In this document: positions 25,130-33,752 of the stretch, in pieces
How positions within the stretch are numbered: position 1 is the first letter of the stretch
Layout: the number at the start of each line of letters is the position of its first letter
Assembly (NCBI RefSeq): GCF_014649495.1
Contig: NZ_BMTD01000013.1
Location: 124,001 to 188,000, forward strand
Direction: 5' to 3'
Length of the DNA stretch: 64,000 nucleotides
DNA from: Streptomyces filipinensis
GTDB lineage: Bacteria; Actinomycetota; Actinomycetes; Streptomycetales; Streptomycetaceae
Translations under genes and position numbers: made by a program
The notes under the pieces: generated by a model
Seen by the model: only the letters and a program-made list of their open reading frames with translations
Told to the model about the DNA's origin: nothing
Database searches by the model: none

Positions 25130-25216
25130 ATGAGCGCACGAACCAGTGCCCAGGGGGGTTACCGGGTGGGGACAGCTGTGCCTGAAACGCGGAGCGACGA
25201 CCGCTCCGACGCCTGA
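25130..25216 (+). CDS. Possible 28-aa upstream open reading frame
   Basis: ATG 25130 follows GGAG at good spacing and opens a 28-codon frame that ends 97 bp before the next gene. The peptide is hydrophilic with no recognisable motif. It could be a leader peptide, but could also be chance. Confidence 0.25.
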   Translation: MSARTSAQGGYRVGTAVPETRSDDRSDA

Positions 25217-25313
25217 CGTCCGACGTCTTCCTTCCGTCGCCCGGCCACCCGTGCCGTGGCGATCACAAGTCTGCGCAAATGAGGACCCACAGGGGGGTTG
25301 GTGTGTCCGCACC

Positions 25314-26486
25314 ATGACCATCACACGTCTGGCGGCGCTCGGTCGTGAGGAGCCGCAGCTGTTCGCCCTCGCCCAACGACTGCTCGCGGTCGCCGAGTCG
25401 GGGCTCCCGTCGATGCTCCTCCCCGGCGGAGAGGCCTTCACCTTCACCATGGCCGGGCGGAGGGCGCCCGACGGTTCCTGGGCCCTGGAGCGGCGCGGGA
25501 CCAGCACCCGGTACGCGGCCATCACCGCCCTCGGGGTGCGGTACCTGCCCGAGGACCGCCAGCGCGCGGTGCTCGGCGGGCGTACCGCCCAGGAGTTCAC
25601 GGGTCTGCTGGTGGAGTCGCTGCCCGCGGTGACCAGCCTCGGCGACGCCGCGCTCATCGCCTGGGCCGCCGCCGAGACCGGGCACCCCAAGCTGTCCGAC
25701 GCCGTCGCCCGGGTCGAAGCCCTGGACGACGACGGCCGGCCGCAGTACACCGTCGAGGCGGCGTGGGTGCTGTCCGCCCTCGCGGCGGCCCGGAGCACGG
25801 TCGATGTGGAGAGACGTTTCACCACGGCACGCGACCGTCTGCTGCGGGCCCGTGTCGGAAACAGCCCGCTGTTCCCGCACGCCACCGGACCCGGCCTGCT
25901 GCCCTGGTACCGCGAGCACGTGAGCTGCTTCGCCGACCAGACCTACCCGCTCCAGGCCCTGGCCCGCGCACACGCCTGCGGCGACGCGGGCGGCGATCCG
26001 GAGGCGCTGGCCGCGGCCGAGGCCTGTGCGGCGCGCATCTGCGAGCTGCAGGGCGACGGCGGGCAGTGGTGGTGGCACTACGACGCGCGCACCGGCGGTG
26101 TCGTGGAGGGCTACCCGGTCTACAGCGTCCACCAGCACGCGATGGCGCCGACCGCTCTGTTCGATCTCGCCGACGCCGGCGGCACCGACTTCGGCGCGTC
26201 GATCCGCAAGGGCCTGCGCTGGATGACGGACGTGCCCGAACTGGCCGCCCGTCCGGCGGGCCGGGAGCCGCTGATCCTCGACGCACTCGGCGCCACCTGG
26301 CGCAAGGTGTACCGGGGCGACCCGAAGAAGGCCGTACGCGCCGTGCGGGGACTCGGCACCCGCGTGGCTCCGAACCTCCGGCTGAAGGCCCTGGACCGGC
26401 TGTACCGCCCGGTGTCCGTGGACCGCGAATGCCGGCCGTACGAGTTCGGCTGGATGCTCTACGCCTGGCAGGGGGGCCGCGGATGA
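25314..26486 (+). CDS. Uncharacterised all-helical (alpha/alpha-toroid-like) protein of the polysaccharide locus
   Basis: A 390-aa protein I cannot name. It shows repeated helix pairs with aromatic loops (YTVEAAWVLSALAAA, QTYPLQALARAHACGD, QWWWHYDARTGGVVEGYPVY, HQHAMAPTALFDLADAGG), the layout of alpha/alpha-toroid folds such as glycan epimerases, glycoside hydrolases or terpenoid cyclases. Trp-rich QWWWHYD and VHQHAMAP look like an active-site cleft. There is no signal peptide, so it is cytoplasmic. ATG 25314 is used because similarity-like helices start there; its Shine-Dalgarno is poor. The stop overlaps the wecG-like ATG, so it works with that transferase. A role in modifying a lipid-linked sugar is a guess. 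Confidence 0.7.
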   Translation: MTITRLAALGREEPQLFALAQRLLAVAESGLPSMLLPGGEAFTFTMAGRRAPDGSWALERRGTSTRYAAITALGVRYLPEDRQRAVLGGRTAQEFTGLLVESLPAVTSLGDAALIAWAAAETGHPKLSDAVARVEALDDDGRPQYTVEAAWVLSALAAARSTVDVERRFTTARDRLLRARVGNSPLFPHATGPGLLPWYREHVSCFADQTYPLQALARAHACGDAGGDPEALAAAEACAARICELQGDGGQWWWHYDARTGGVVEGYPVYSVHQHAMAPTALFDLADAGGTDFGASIRKGLRWMTDVPELAARPAGREPLILDALGATWRKVYRGDPKKAVRAVRGLGTRVAPNLRLKALDRLYRPVSVDRECRPYEFGWMLYAWQGGRG

Positions 26487-27253
26487 GCGGGCGTCAGTCT
26501 CTCTTCGGGGTCGAGCTGGACGCGCTGACCATGGACGAGACCGTGCAACGCTGCCTCGCGGCGGTGCGGGACGGCAGACAGCTTGAGATCGGTGTGGTCA
26601 ACGCCGCGAAGCTGGTGAACATGCGGCGCGACCACCGCCTCGCACAGGCCGTGGCCGGCTGCGATCTCGTCCTCGCCGACGGACAGGCGGTGGTCTGGGC
26701 GGGCCGGGTGTTACGCGCCCCGCTTCCGGAACGGGTGGCCGGCATCGACCTGTTCCTGCGGCTGCTGGCCGAGGCGGAATCGGCCGGCATGCCCGTGTAC
26801 TTCCTCGGCGCCAGGCAGGAGGTACTGGAGCAGATGCTGCGCCGGGTGGCCGAGCGCTTCCCCCGGCTGAAGGTGGCCGGCAGCCGCAACGGCTACTTCG
26901 AGGACGCACAGCAGGAAGCCATAGCGGGCGCGATCGCACGAAGCGGCGCCCAGCTGCTGTTTCTTGGCATGACCTCACCAAAGAAGGAGATCTTCACCGC
27001 CGCCTACGGCACACGGACCGGCGCCCGCGTCGTACACGGGGTCGGCGGCTCCTTCGACATCCTGGCCGGCGTCACCAAACGGGCCCCCGCATCCTGGCAG
27101 CGGTGGGGACTCGAATGGCTCTACCGCGCGCTGCAGGAACCGCGCCGCCTGGGCCGGCGCTATCTCACCACCAACGCTGCCTTCGTCCTCATGACGGCGC
27201 GCGAGTTCATCCGGCTCACCCCGCCGCCCGCTTCCGCGAACAGGAGTCACTGA
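26483..27253 (+). CDS. WecG/TagA/CpsF-family glycosyltransferase (GT26)
   Basis: A 256-aa GT26 enzyme. The N-terminal LEIGVVNAAKLVNMRRD carries the conserved Asn-Ala segment; DLVLADGQAVVWAG contains the catalytic-type Asp; LFLGMTSPKKEIF is the family signature. WecG adds ManNAcA and TagA adds ManNAc to a lipid-linked GlcNAc, which agrees with the UDP-GlcNAc 2-epimerase and UDP-sugar dehydrogenase genes directly downstream. It is coupled on both sides: ATG overlaps the previous stop and its stop shares bases with the next ATG. Confidence 0.9.
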   Translation: MSGRQSLFGVELDALTMDETVQRCLAAVRDGRQLEIGVVNAAKLVNMRRDHRLAQAVAGCDLVLADGQAVVWAGRVLRAPLPERVAGIDLFLRLLAEAESAGMPVYFLGARQEVLEQMLRRVAERFPRLKVAGSRNGYFEDAQQEAIAGAIARSGAQLLFLGMTSPKKEIFTAAYGTRTGARVVHGVGGSFDILAGVTKRAPASWQRWGLEWLYRALQEPRRLGRRYLTTNAAFVLMTAREFIRLTPPPASANRSH

Positions 27254-28512
27254 TGCGCGTCGTCGTGGTCGGACAGGGATACGTCGGCCTGCCGCTGGCC
27301 ATCCGCGCCGCCGAGGTCGGACACGAGGTGATCGGCTTCGACGTCGACTCCCGGCGGATCAAGAGCCTTGCCGCAGGCGAGTCCTTCGTCGAGGACGTCG
27401 CCTGCGAACGGATCCGCGCCGCACTGGACGACGGTTCCTACCGGCCGAGCGAGTCCGCCCGCGACTGCGGCGGCTTCGACGTCGCCGTGGTCACCGTCCC
27501 CACCCCGTTGCACGAGGGCACCCCCGACCTGCGTTACATCAAGGAATCCGCGGTCACCCTCGCCCGCTACCTGCGCCCCGGGGCCACCGTCGTCCTGGAG
27601 TCGACCACCTATCCCGGCACCACCCAGGAGCTGTTCGCCCCGATCCTCGAAGAGGGCTCCGGTCTCACCGCGGGCACGGACTTCCACCTCGGCTACAGCC
27701 CGGAGCGGATCGACCCGGGAAACGCCGTCTGGGGATTCCAGCAGACCCCGAAGGTCGTCTCCGGCGTCAACGAGGCGTCACGCAAGGCCGTTCAGGACTT
27801 CTACGCACAGCTCGTCGACACCACGGTGCCGGTGAGCTCGCCCAAGGAGGCCGAACTCGCCAAGCTGCTGGAGAACACCTTCCGCCATGTGAACATCGCG
27901 CTGGTCAACGAGATCGCGATGTTCGCCCACCACCTGGACATCGACGTCTGGCAGGCCATCGACGCCGCCGCCACCAAGCCCTTCGGCTTCATGAGGTTCA
28001 CACCGGGACCGGGCGTCGGCGGCCACTGCCTGCCCATCGACCCCTCGTACCTCTCCTGGAGGGTGCAGCGCGAACTCGGCCAGAGCTTCCGCTTCGTGGA
28101 ACTGGCCAACGACATCAACAACCACATGCCCGAGTACGTGGCGCGCCGCATCAGTGACCTGTTCAACGAAAGACGCCGTTCCGTGAACGGCTCGCGGATC
28201 CTGCTGCTCGGACTGGCGTACAAAAGGAACACCGGCGACGCCCGCGAGTCCCCCGCCCTGCGCATCTCCCAACTCCTGCTGGACATGGGCGCCCAGGTCA
28301 GGGCGGCCGACCCGCATGTCGTCGAGAGCCTGCCGGTGGACACCCGGCTGGTACGGGTCGAACCGGTGCCGGAGGAACTGAGCGCCGCCGATGTGGTGGT
28401 GCTCCTCACCGACCACGACAGCTTCGACTACGAACTCGTCGCCGAGCACGCTCCCTTCGTCCTCGACTGCCGTCGGCGGCTGCCGGCCGGACCCACGATC
28501 GAGGTGCTCTGA
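27253..28512 (+). CDS. Nucleotide-sugar dehydrogenase (UDP-ManNAc/GlcNAc 6-dehydrogenase type)
   Basis: A 419-aa UDP-sugar dehydrogenase. NAD motif VVVGQGYVGLPLAIRA (3-18); catalytic Cys259 in GVGGHCLPIDP; the C-terminal domain carries LLLGLAYKRNTGDARESPA. The GHCLPIDP form and length suit the WecC/WbpA group acting on UDP-N-acetylhexosamines better than UDP-glucose dehydrogenases. It performs two oxidations at C6 to make a uronic acid. Sits 3 bp upstream of the 2-epimerase gene, so UDP-ManNAcA or a related acid is the likely product. Confidence 0.9.
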   Translation: MRVVVVGQGYVGLPLAIRAAEVGHEVIGFDVDSRRIKSLAAGESFVEDVACERIRAALDDGSYRPSESARDCGGFDVAVVTVPTPLHEGTPDLRYIKESAVTLARYLRPGATVVLESTTYPGTTQELFAPILEEGSGLTAGTDFHLGYSPERIDPGNAVWGFQQTPKVVSGVNEASRKAVQDFYAQLVDTTVPVSSPKEAELAKLLENTFRHVNIALVNEIAMFAHHLDIDVWQAIDAAATKPFGFMRFTPGPGVGGHCLPIDPSYLSWRVQRELGQSFRFVELANDINNHMPEYVARRISDLFNERRRSVNGSRILLLGLAYKRNTGDARESPALRISQLLLDMGAQVRAADPHVVESLPVDTRLVRVEPVPEELSAADVVVLLTDHDSFDYELVAEHAPFVLDCRRRLPAGPTIEVL

Positions 28513-28515
28513 ACC

Positions 28516-29637
28516 ATGCCGCGAGTCCTCTGTGTCGCCGGGGCGCGCCCCAACTACATGAAGATCAAACCGGTCATGGACGCACTGGAACGCCGGGGCG
28601 CCGAGGTGCTCCTCGTCCACACCGGCCAGCACTACGACCCGGCCATGAACGACGTGTTCTTCGCGGACCTCGGCATCCGGCCGCCCGACCGCTTCCTCGG
28701 GGTCGGCTCGGGCACGCACGCCGAGCAGACCGGACGCGTGATGACAGCGTTCGAGCCGCTTCTCGGCGAAGTGTCCCCGGATCTCGTCGTCGTGGTCGGT
28801 GACATCAACTCCACCGTGGCCTGCGCCCTGGTCACCGCGAAGGCCGGACCGCTGCTGGCCCATGTCGAGGCAGGTCTGCGCAGCCGCGACTGGAGCATGC
28901 CGGAGGAGGTCAACCGCGTCGTCACCGACCGGGTCAGCGACTTCCTGCTGGCCCCCTCGCCCGACGCCGCCGAGAACCTGCGCGCGGAGGGGTACCGGGA
29001 CGACCAGATCCACCTCGTCGGCAACGTCATGATCGACACACTGCTGGCCAACCTGGACCGGGCCAAGGCCTCCGGCATCCTCGACCGGTACGGCCTGACC
29101 AGAGGCGAGTACGGTCTGGTCACGCTGCATCGCCCCGCCAACGTGGACGACCCCGAGATCCTCGCCGCGCTCCTGAAGGCCCTCGGGGAGATCGCCGGCC
29201 GCTGCCCGCTCCTGCTGCCCGTGCACCCGCGCGCGGCCGGCCGGCTGGGCGACGTCGGGGTCCCCGGCGGCATCCGCCTCGTGCCGCCCGCCGGGTACCT
29301 GGACTTCATCGCCCTGCAGGACTCCGCCCGTGTGGTGCTGACCGATTCCGGCGGCATCCAGGAGGAGACCACCGCGCTGGGCGTGCCGTGCGTGACCCTG
29401 CGGGACAACACCGAGCGGCCCATCACCGTCGAGCAGGGCACGAACGTACTGGCCGGCCGGGATCCGGCGCGCATCGTGTCCACCGTGAACCGGGTGCTGG
29501 ACGACCCGCCCGCACCGCGCCGGCCCGAGCTGTGGGACGGTCGCGCGAGTGAGCGCATCGCCGACGTGCTCCTGGCGGGCGCCGCCGCGAGCACCCGGCC
29601 GAGGCCCACCGACCACGGCCGAACGCCCCCCATATGA
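28516..29637 (+). CDS. wecB: UDP-GlcNAc 2-epimerase (non-hydrolysing)
   Basis: A 373-aa GT-B-fold epimerase. AGARPNYMKIKPVM (~8-21) and HTGQHYDPAMNDVFF (~35-49) hold UDP/substrate residues; HVEAGLRS, HRPANVDD, and DSGGIQEE (catalytic-type Asp/Glu region) are all typical. It would convert UDP-GlcNAc to UDP-ManNAc, or a 3-acetamido uronic analogue as WbpI does. It is followed by a 51-bp gap with two CATATG sites 18 bp apart, then the Wzz-like gene. Confidence 0.93.
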   Translation: MPRVLCVAGARPNYMKIKPVMDALERRGAEVLLVHTGQHYDPAMNDVFFADLGIRPPDRFLGVGSGTHAEQTGRVMTAFEPLLGEVSPDLVVVVGDINSTVACALVTAKAGPLLAHVEAGLRSRDWSMPEEVNRVVTDRVSDFLLAPSPDAAENLRAEGYRDDQIHLVGNVMIDTLLANLDRAKASGILDRYGLTRGEYGLVTLHRPANVDDPEILAALLKALGEIAGRCPLLLPVHPRAAGRLGDVGVPGGIRLVPPAGYLDFIALQDSARVVLTDSGGIQEETTALGVPCVTLRDNTERPITVEQGTNVLAGRDPARIVSTVNRVLDDPPAPRRPELWDGRASERIADVLLAGAAASTRPRPTDHGRTPPI

Positions 29638-29688
29638 TCCGCTTGCCACATATGCTCGTCGAACGTCGGGTCGCGAGGGGGGACCGCC

Positions 29689-30534
29689 ATGGATCTCGCT
29701 GAGATCGTCCGGGTCATGCGCAGGCGCTGGTACGTCCTGCTGCCCGGACTGCTGCTGACCGCCGCCCTCACCGTCGCCGTGGCCCTGCTGGTGCCGGTGA
29801 CCTACCAGTCACAGAGCACGGTGGTCCTTCTGAACTCGCAGAAGGCCACCGTGGCCTACGACGGGAACCCCTTCCTGAGCACCCAGACCTCGCTCACCGG
29901 GATGGCCGACAGCCTGGCCCGCAACCTCAACTCCGACGTCTCCGTCCGGGAGCTCAAGTCCCGTGGCGCGAGCGGGACGTTCGAGGCCAAGCTCGCCGAC
30001 AACGCCCAGGGGCCGCTCATGTGGCTCACGGTCACCGGCACCGACAAGGCCGCCGTGCTGACCTCGGACCGCATCCTGACCGCGTATGCCGAACAACGGC
30101 TGGGGCAGTTCCAGAAACAGCAGTCGGTCGCCCCGAAGGCCATGATCCGCATGACGACCATCGTGGCCCCGCAGACCCCGGCGGCACAGACCAAGACCCG
30201 CACCGAGTACCTGGTCATGGCCGGCTGCCTGGGCCTGGTCCTGAGCCTGGTCGCCGCCTTCTACGTGGAGGCGCGCCGCCGCCCGCACACACCGGCGCAA
30301 CCGAAGGACACCGCTTCGGCGGCCGCCGGTCCCCACGCGGCGGCCGGGGAACCGGCCGCGGACCAGACGATCGCCCTCCGGCAGCCGCCCGCCTGGTCGC
30401 GGTCCGCCGAGAACAGGTCCGCCGCGGAGCCGCGCGCCGGACGGCCCGCCATGGCCGTGGCGCCCGCCGCCGAGCCGCTCGACGAGGAGTCGACTCATGG
30501 ACAGCGTTCGCACACCGGACAGCGAGACCGCTGA
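29689..30534 (+). CDS. Wzz-like polysaccharide co-polymerase (no kinase domain)
   Basis: A 281-aa membrane protein with a Wzz topology: an N-terminal transmembrane helix after RRRWYVLLPG (~15-37), an extracytoplasmic domain, and a second helix (~172-193, MAGCLGLVLSLVAAFYVEA). The ~85-residue cytoplasmic tail is Ala/Pro-rich and has no Walker motifs, so there is no BY-kinase. Such proteins set chain length with a Wzy polymerase. The RRRWY start is shared with the Wzz-Wzy fusion and the 36736 protein. The 3' end overlaps the flippase gene by 38 bp. Confidence 0.82.
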   Translation: MDLAEIVRVMRRRWYVLLPGLLLTAALTVAVALLVPVTYQSQSTVVLLNSQKATVAYDGNPFLSTQTSLTGMADSLARNLNSDVSVRELKSRGASGTFEAKLADNAQGPLMWLTVTGTDKAAVLTSDRILTAYAEQRLGQFQKQQSVAPKAMIRMTTIVAPQTPAAQTKTRTEYLVMAGCLGLVLSLVAAFYVEARRRPHTPAQPKDTASAAAGPHAAAGEPAADQTIALRQPPAWSRSAENRSAAEPRAGRPAMAVAPAAEPLDEESTHGQRSHTGQRDR

Positions 30535-31984
30535 ACCGGGCGACACCCCCGCTCCCGTCTCCCTCGGCCGGAAGGTCCGCGACGCGGCCCGCTGGAGCCT
30601 GATCAACACGATGGTCATGCGCCTCGGCAACTTCGCCACCGGCATCCTGCTGGCGCGCTTCGCCCTCGGACCCGCCGAGTGGGGCGTCTACGGCATCGCC
30701 CAGACCGTGCTCCTGGTCCTGCTCTCCGCGAACGAACTGGGCGTCAGCCTGGCCATCGTGCGCTGGGACGGCGATCCCCGCCGCTTCGCGCCGACCGTGC
30801 TGACGCTGGCCACCGCGTCCAGCGGCCTGCTCTACGCCGCCCTCTTCGTCGCGGCGCCGACGGTGGCCGGGCTGCTCGACTCGCCCGAGGCCTCGGCCGT
30901 ACTGCGGGTGATGTGCCTGTGCCTGGTGATAGACGGGGTGGCACAGGTGCCTGCCGGGTTCCTGACCCGGGACTTCGCCCAGGGCAAGCGGATGGCCGTC
31001 GACGCGCTCAACTTCGTCCTGAGCACCTCCGTGACCCTGGTGCTGGCTTTCGCCGGCTGGGGCGCGATGAGCTTCGCCTGCGGCGCGGTCGCGGGCAACA
31101 TCGCCGCCCTGATCGGCTGCGCCCTGTTCGCCCCCGGCACCCTGCGGTTCGGCTGGGACCCCGAACAGGCCCGCGCGCTGCTGAGGTTCGGACTCCCGCT
31201 GGCCGGCGCGAGCCTGCTCGCCCTCGCCGTCGTCAACGTGGACACCATGGTCGTCGGCTCCTCCCTCGGTCAGGTCGCCCTGGGCTTCTACGTCCTGGCG
31301 TTCAACATGTCCGGCTGGCCGGTGCGCATCATCTCCGAGGCGGCCCGACGCGTCTCGTTCGCCGGCTTCTCCCGTCTCGCCGGCTCCCCGCGCGCCCTGG
31401 CCCAGGGCTTCAGCCGCGCCCTGGGGGTGCTGGTCACCGGCACCGTGCCCCTGTGCGTGCTGCTCGGCGGCCTCGCCGCCCCGGTCGTGCACCTCGTGTA
31501 CGGGAGCAAGTGGCTGCCCGCCGCCGATGCGCTGCCGTGGCTGATGGCCCTCGGCCTGATCCGCATCGGCTGCGAACTCGCCTACGACTGTCTCGTCGCC
31601 ACCGAGCAGCGCCGCGCCCTCGTCCTCACCCAGGCACTGTGGGTCGTCGCCCTCGTCCCCGCCCTCGTCGTCGGGGCGCGCGGGGGCGGCATCGTCGGCG
31701 TCTCCCAGGCCCATGTCCTCATCGCCGCCGGTCTCGTCGTCCCCGCCTTCCTCTACGCCCTCGGCCGGGCCGGCATCGGCCTCTCCCCCATCGCCAGGGC
31801 ATGCGCCTGGCCCTTCTTCGGGGGAGCCGTGATGGCCCTGGTGATCCTCGCCGCGAAGCGGCTCCTCGGCGACGGCACCCTGGTCCTGTTCGCCACCGGC
31901 ACGGCGGCCCTGGCCTGCTACCTGGTGTGCGTCCTGCCCAGCCGCCGCTTCCTGCTCGGCTCCCGGACACCGGAGACGGTATGA
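30497..31984 (+). CDS. Wzx-type lipid-linked oligosaccharide flippase
   Basis: A 495-aa polytopic protein of the MOP (polysaccharide transporter) superfamily with about 12-14 membrane helices. It has the N-terminal ARWSLINTMVMRLGNFATGI helix and the repeated FGLPLAGASLLALAVVNVDT type that marks Wzx proteins. It would flip undecaprenyl-linked repeat units. A GAGGAGTC site precedes ATG 30497, inside the Wzz-like gene. The stop overlaps the next ATG by 4 bp. Confidence 0.88.
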   Translation: MDSVRTPDSETAEPGDTPAPVSLGRKVRDAARWSLINTMVMRLGNFATGILLARFALGPAEWGVYGIAQTVLLVLLSANELGVSLAIVRWDGDPRRFAPTVLTLATASSGLLYAALFVAAPTVAGLLDSPEASAVLRVMCLCLVIDGVAQVPAGFLTRDFAQGKRMAVDALNFVLSTSVTLVLAFAGWGAMSFACGAVAGNIAALIGCALFAPGTLRFGWDPEQARALLRFGLPLAGASLLALAVVNVDTMVVGSSLGQVALGFYVLAFNMSGWPVRIISEAARRVSFAGFSRLAGSPRALAQGFSRALGVLVTGTVPLCVLLGGLAAPVVHLVYGSKWLPAADALPWLMALGLIRIGCELAYDCLVATEQRRALVLTQALWVVALVPALVVGARGGGIVGVSQAHVLIAAGLVVPAFLYALGRAGIGLSPIARACAWPFFGGAVMALVILAAKRLLGDGTLVLFATGTAALACYLVCVLPSRRFLLGSRTPETV

Positions 31985-32940
31985 CGAGGCCCTGCCGCCT
32001 GCTCGCCGCGCTGGCCCTCGTGCTGACCGCCGGCTGCACCGGGGGCGCCGGCTCCTCCCCGGCCGCGCCGGGCCCCTCCCCCAGCACTGCGGTCCCCTCG
32101 CCCAGCACGCCGCACGCTTCCCCCGCGCGTCCCGGGGAGGGCGGTTTCCCCGACGCCGGCACCACAGGCCCCCGCATCCCCCTCGCACCGCACTCCACGG
32201 GCGACATCAGCGTCAGGACCGACGGCACGGTCATCAGGGGCTGGGACATCACCGGTTCACTCGACATCTACGCGAACGACGTGACCATCATCGACAGCAG
32301 GATCACCTCCGCCAACTGGTGGGGGGTCAACCTGCGTCCCGGCCACAGCGGCCTGCGGGTCCTGCACACCACCATCACGGCCGTCCCCGGCAAGGGCCCG
32401 GACAACGGCGGCGTGGACTACGCCGTCTCCAACATGGGCACCAGCTCCGTCGAGGTCGGCTGGTGCGACATCTCCGTCTTCGGCAACGCCCTCTCCATGG
32501 GCCAGGGCCACCTCCACGACAACTACGTCCACGACCTGGTCCCCTTCCGCAACAACGGCGGCGAGTGGCAGCACACCGACGCGGTCATCAGTGGCGGCGG
32601 CGGCAAGGGGAAGCTGGTCATCCGGCACAACACCCTGCTCAACTCCGTGGCCGTCGACCGTGGGGCGTCCGCCGCCGTCGGCCTGTTCGCCGACACCGGG
32701 CACGTCTCGGACACCGTCATCGACGACAACCTGCTGGCCGGGGGCGCGTACGCCCTCTACGGGGGTGGTGACGGGGCCACCGGGATCAGGGTGACGAACA
32801 ACGTCTTCTCCACCCGGTACCACCGCAACTCCGGCGGCTACGGGGCCGTCACCGCCTGGAACTCCGGCGGTTCCGGCAACGTCTGGCGCGGCAACCGGTT
32901 CTCCGACGGCACCCCGATCGCCCCCGAGCCGGCCGGCTGA
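31981..32940 (+). CDS. Secreted lipoprotein with right-handed beta-helix
   Basis: A 319-aa protein. It has a lipoprotein signal (CRLLAALALVLTAGC, lipobox LTAGC, Cys19), a Ser/Pro linker (~22-65), then a parallel beta-helix built from short repeats such as VTIIDSRITSANWWGV, LVIRHNTLLNSVAVDR and VIDDNLLAGGAYALYGGG. That fold is usual in pectate-lyase-like polysaccharide lyases and epimerases. Position between flippase and glycosyltransferase suggests an enzyme that trims, binds or modifies the exported glycan at the membrane surface. Coupled by ATGA overlap to the flippase. The catalytic residues cannot be assigned. Confidence 0.8.
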   Translation: MTRPCRLLAALALVLTAGCTGGAGSSPAAPGPSPSTAVPSPSTPHASPARPGEGGFPDAGTTGPRIPLAPHSTGDISVRTDGTVIRGWDITGSLDIYANDVTIIDSRITSANWWGVNLRPGHSGLRVLHTTITAVPGKGPDNGGVDYAVSNMGTSSVEVGWCDISVFGNALSMGQGHLHDNYVHDLVPFRNNGGEWQHTDAVISGGGGKGKLVIRHNTLLNSVAVDRGASAAVGLFADTGHVSDTVIDDNLLAGGAYALYGGGDGATGIRVTNNVFSTRYHRNSGGYGAVTAWNSGGSGNVWRGNRFSDGTPIAPEPAG

Positions 32941-32951
32941 GGAAGAGGAAC

Positions 32952-33743
32952 ATGCGACGCATCGCCCGTGCCCCCTGGGAACTCCTCAAGCGCACCTTCG
33001 GCTGGCTCGTCCTCTTCGAGCTGCGCAACAAGGTCCTGCTCGCGCCCTCCGCGCTGCGGCTGCGCCGCTTGGAGACCGCCGAGACCCGCCGCCTCGCGGC
33101 TGCCGCCGGCCCGGTGCCCGACGCCCTGGTCGCCACGGTCATCGCCACCCATCGCCGCCCCGACCAGCTGCGGGCGGCCGTACGTTCGGCCCTGGCCCAG
33201 CGCGTTCACGACCAGGTCGTCATGGTCGTGGACGACGGTGCCGGGCTCCCCGAACTCCCGGACGATCCACGGCTGTTCGCCGTGTCGCTGGCGCGCAACA
33301 CGGGCGTGGCCGGCGTCGTGCGCAATGTGGGCATCCGCCTCACCCGGTCGCGTTACGTGGCGTTCCTGGACGACGACAACCTGTGGGAACCCGACCACCT
33401 GGAGCGGGCGTTGGCCGTCCTGGAGGCCCCGGACGGACCCGACGCCGTCTACACCGCGCTGCGCCGGGTCCTGCCGGACGGGACCGAGCGGGACATCCTG
33501 TCCGTGCCGTTCGACCGCCGCCGGGCCGCTCGGGAGTCCTTCCTGGACACCAACGCGTTCGTCGCACGGCGTGACGGGGCACTGCGCTTCAGCCGTCTGC
33601 GGCGGACGCCGGACGTGCTGCCGCGGGAGGACTGGGAGCTGGTCCACCGGTACAGCCGCGGCCACAGCGTGCGCCACGTACCGCACGCCACCGTGCGGTA
33701 CCTGGTGAACCCCGGCAGCTTCTACACGACCTGGTCCGGCTGA
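32952..33743 (+). CDS. Glycosyltransferase family 2
   Basis: A 263-aa GT-A enzyme. VATVIATHRRPDQLRAAV (~59-76) starts the nucleotide-binding fold, AFLDDDNLWEPDHL carries the DDD metal motif, and LPREDWELVHRY is the likely catalytic-base region. An N-terminal ~55-residue helical segment (RIARAPWELLKRTFGWLVLFE) may hold it to the membrane. It is the last gene of the rightward operon, converging with the GT2 gene 9 bp away. Confidence 0.85.
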   Translation: MRRIARAPWELLKRTFGWLVLFELRNKVLLAPSALRLRRLETAETRRLAAAAGPVPDALVATVIATHRRPDQLRAAVRSALAQRVHDQVVMVVDDGAGLPELPDDPRLFAVSLARNTGVAGVVRNVGIRLTRSRYVAFLDDDNLWEPDHLERALAVLEAPDGPDAVYTALRRVLPDGTERDILSVPFDRRRAARESFLDTNAFVARRDGALRFSRLRRTPDVLPREDWELVHRYSRGHSVRHVPHATVRYLVNPGSFYTTWSG

Positions 33744-33752
33744 GCTCCCGCC

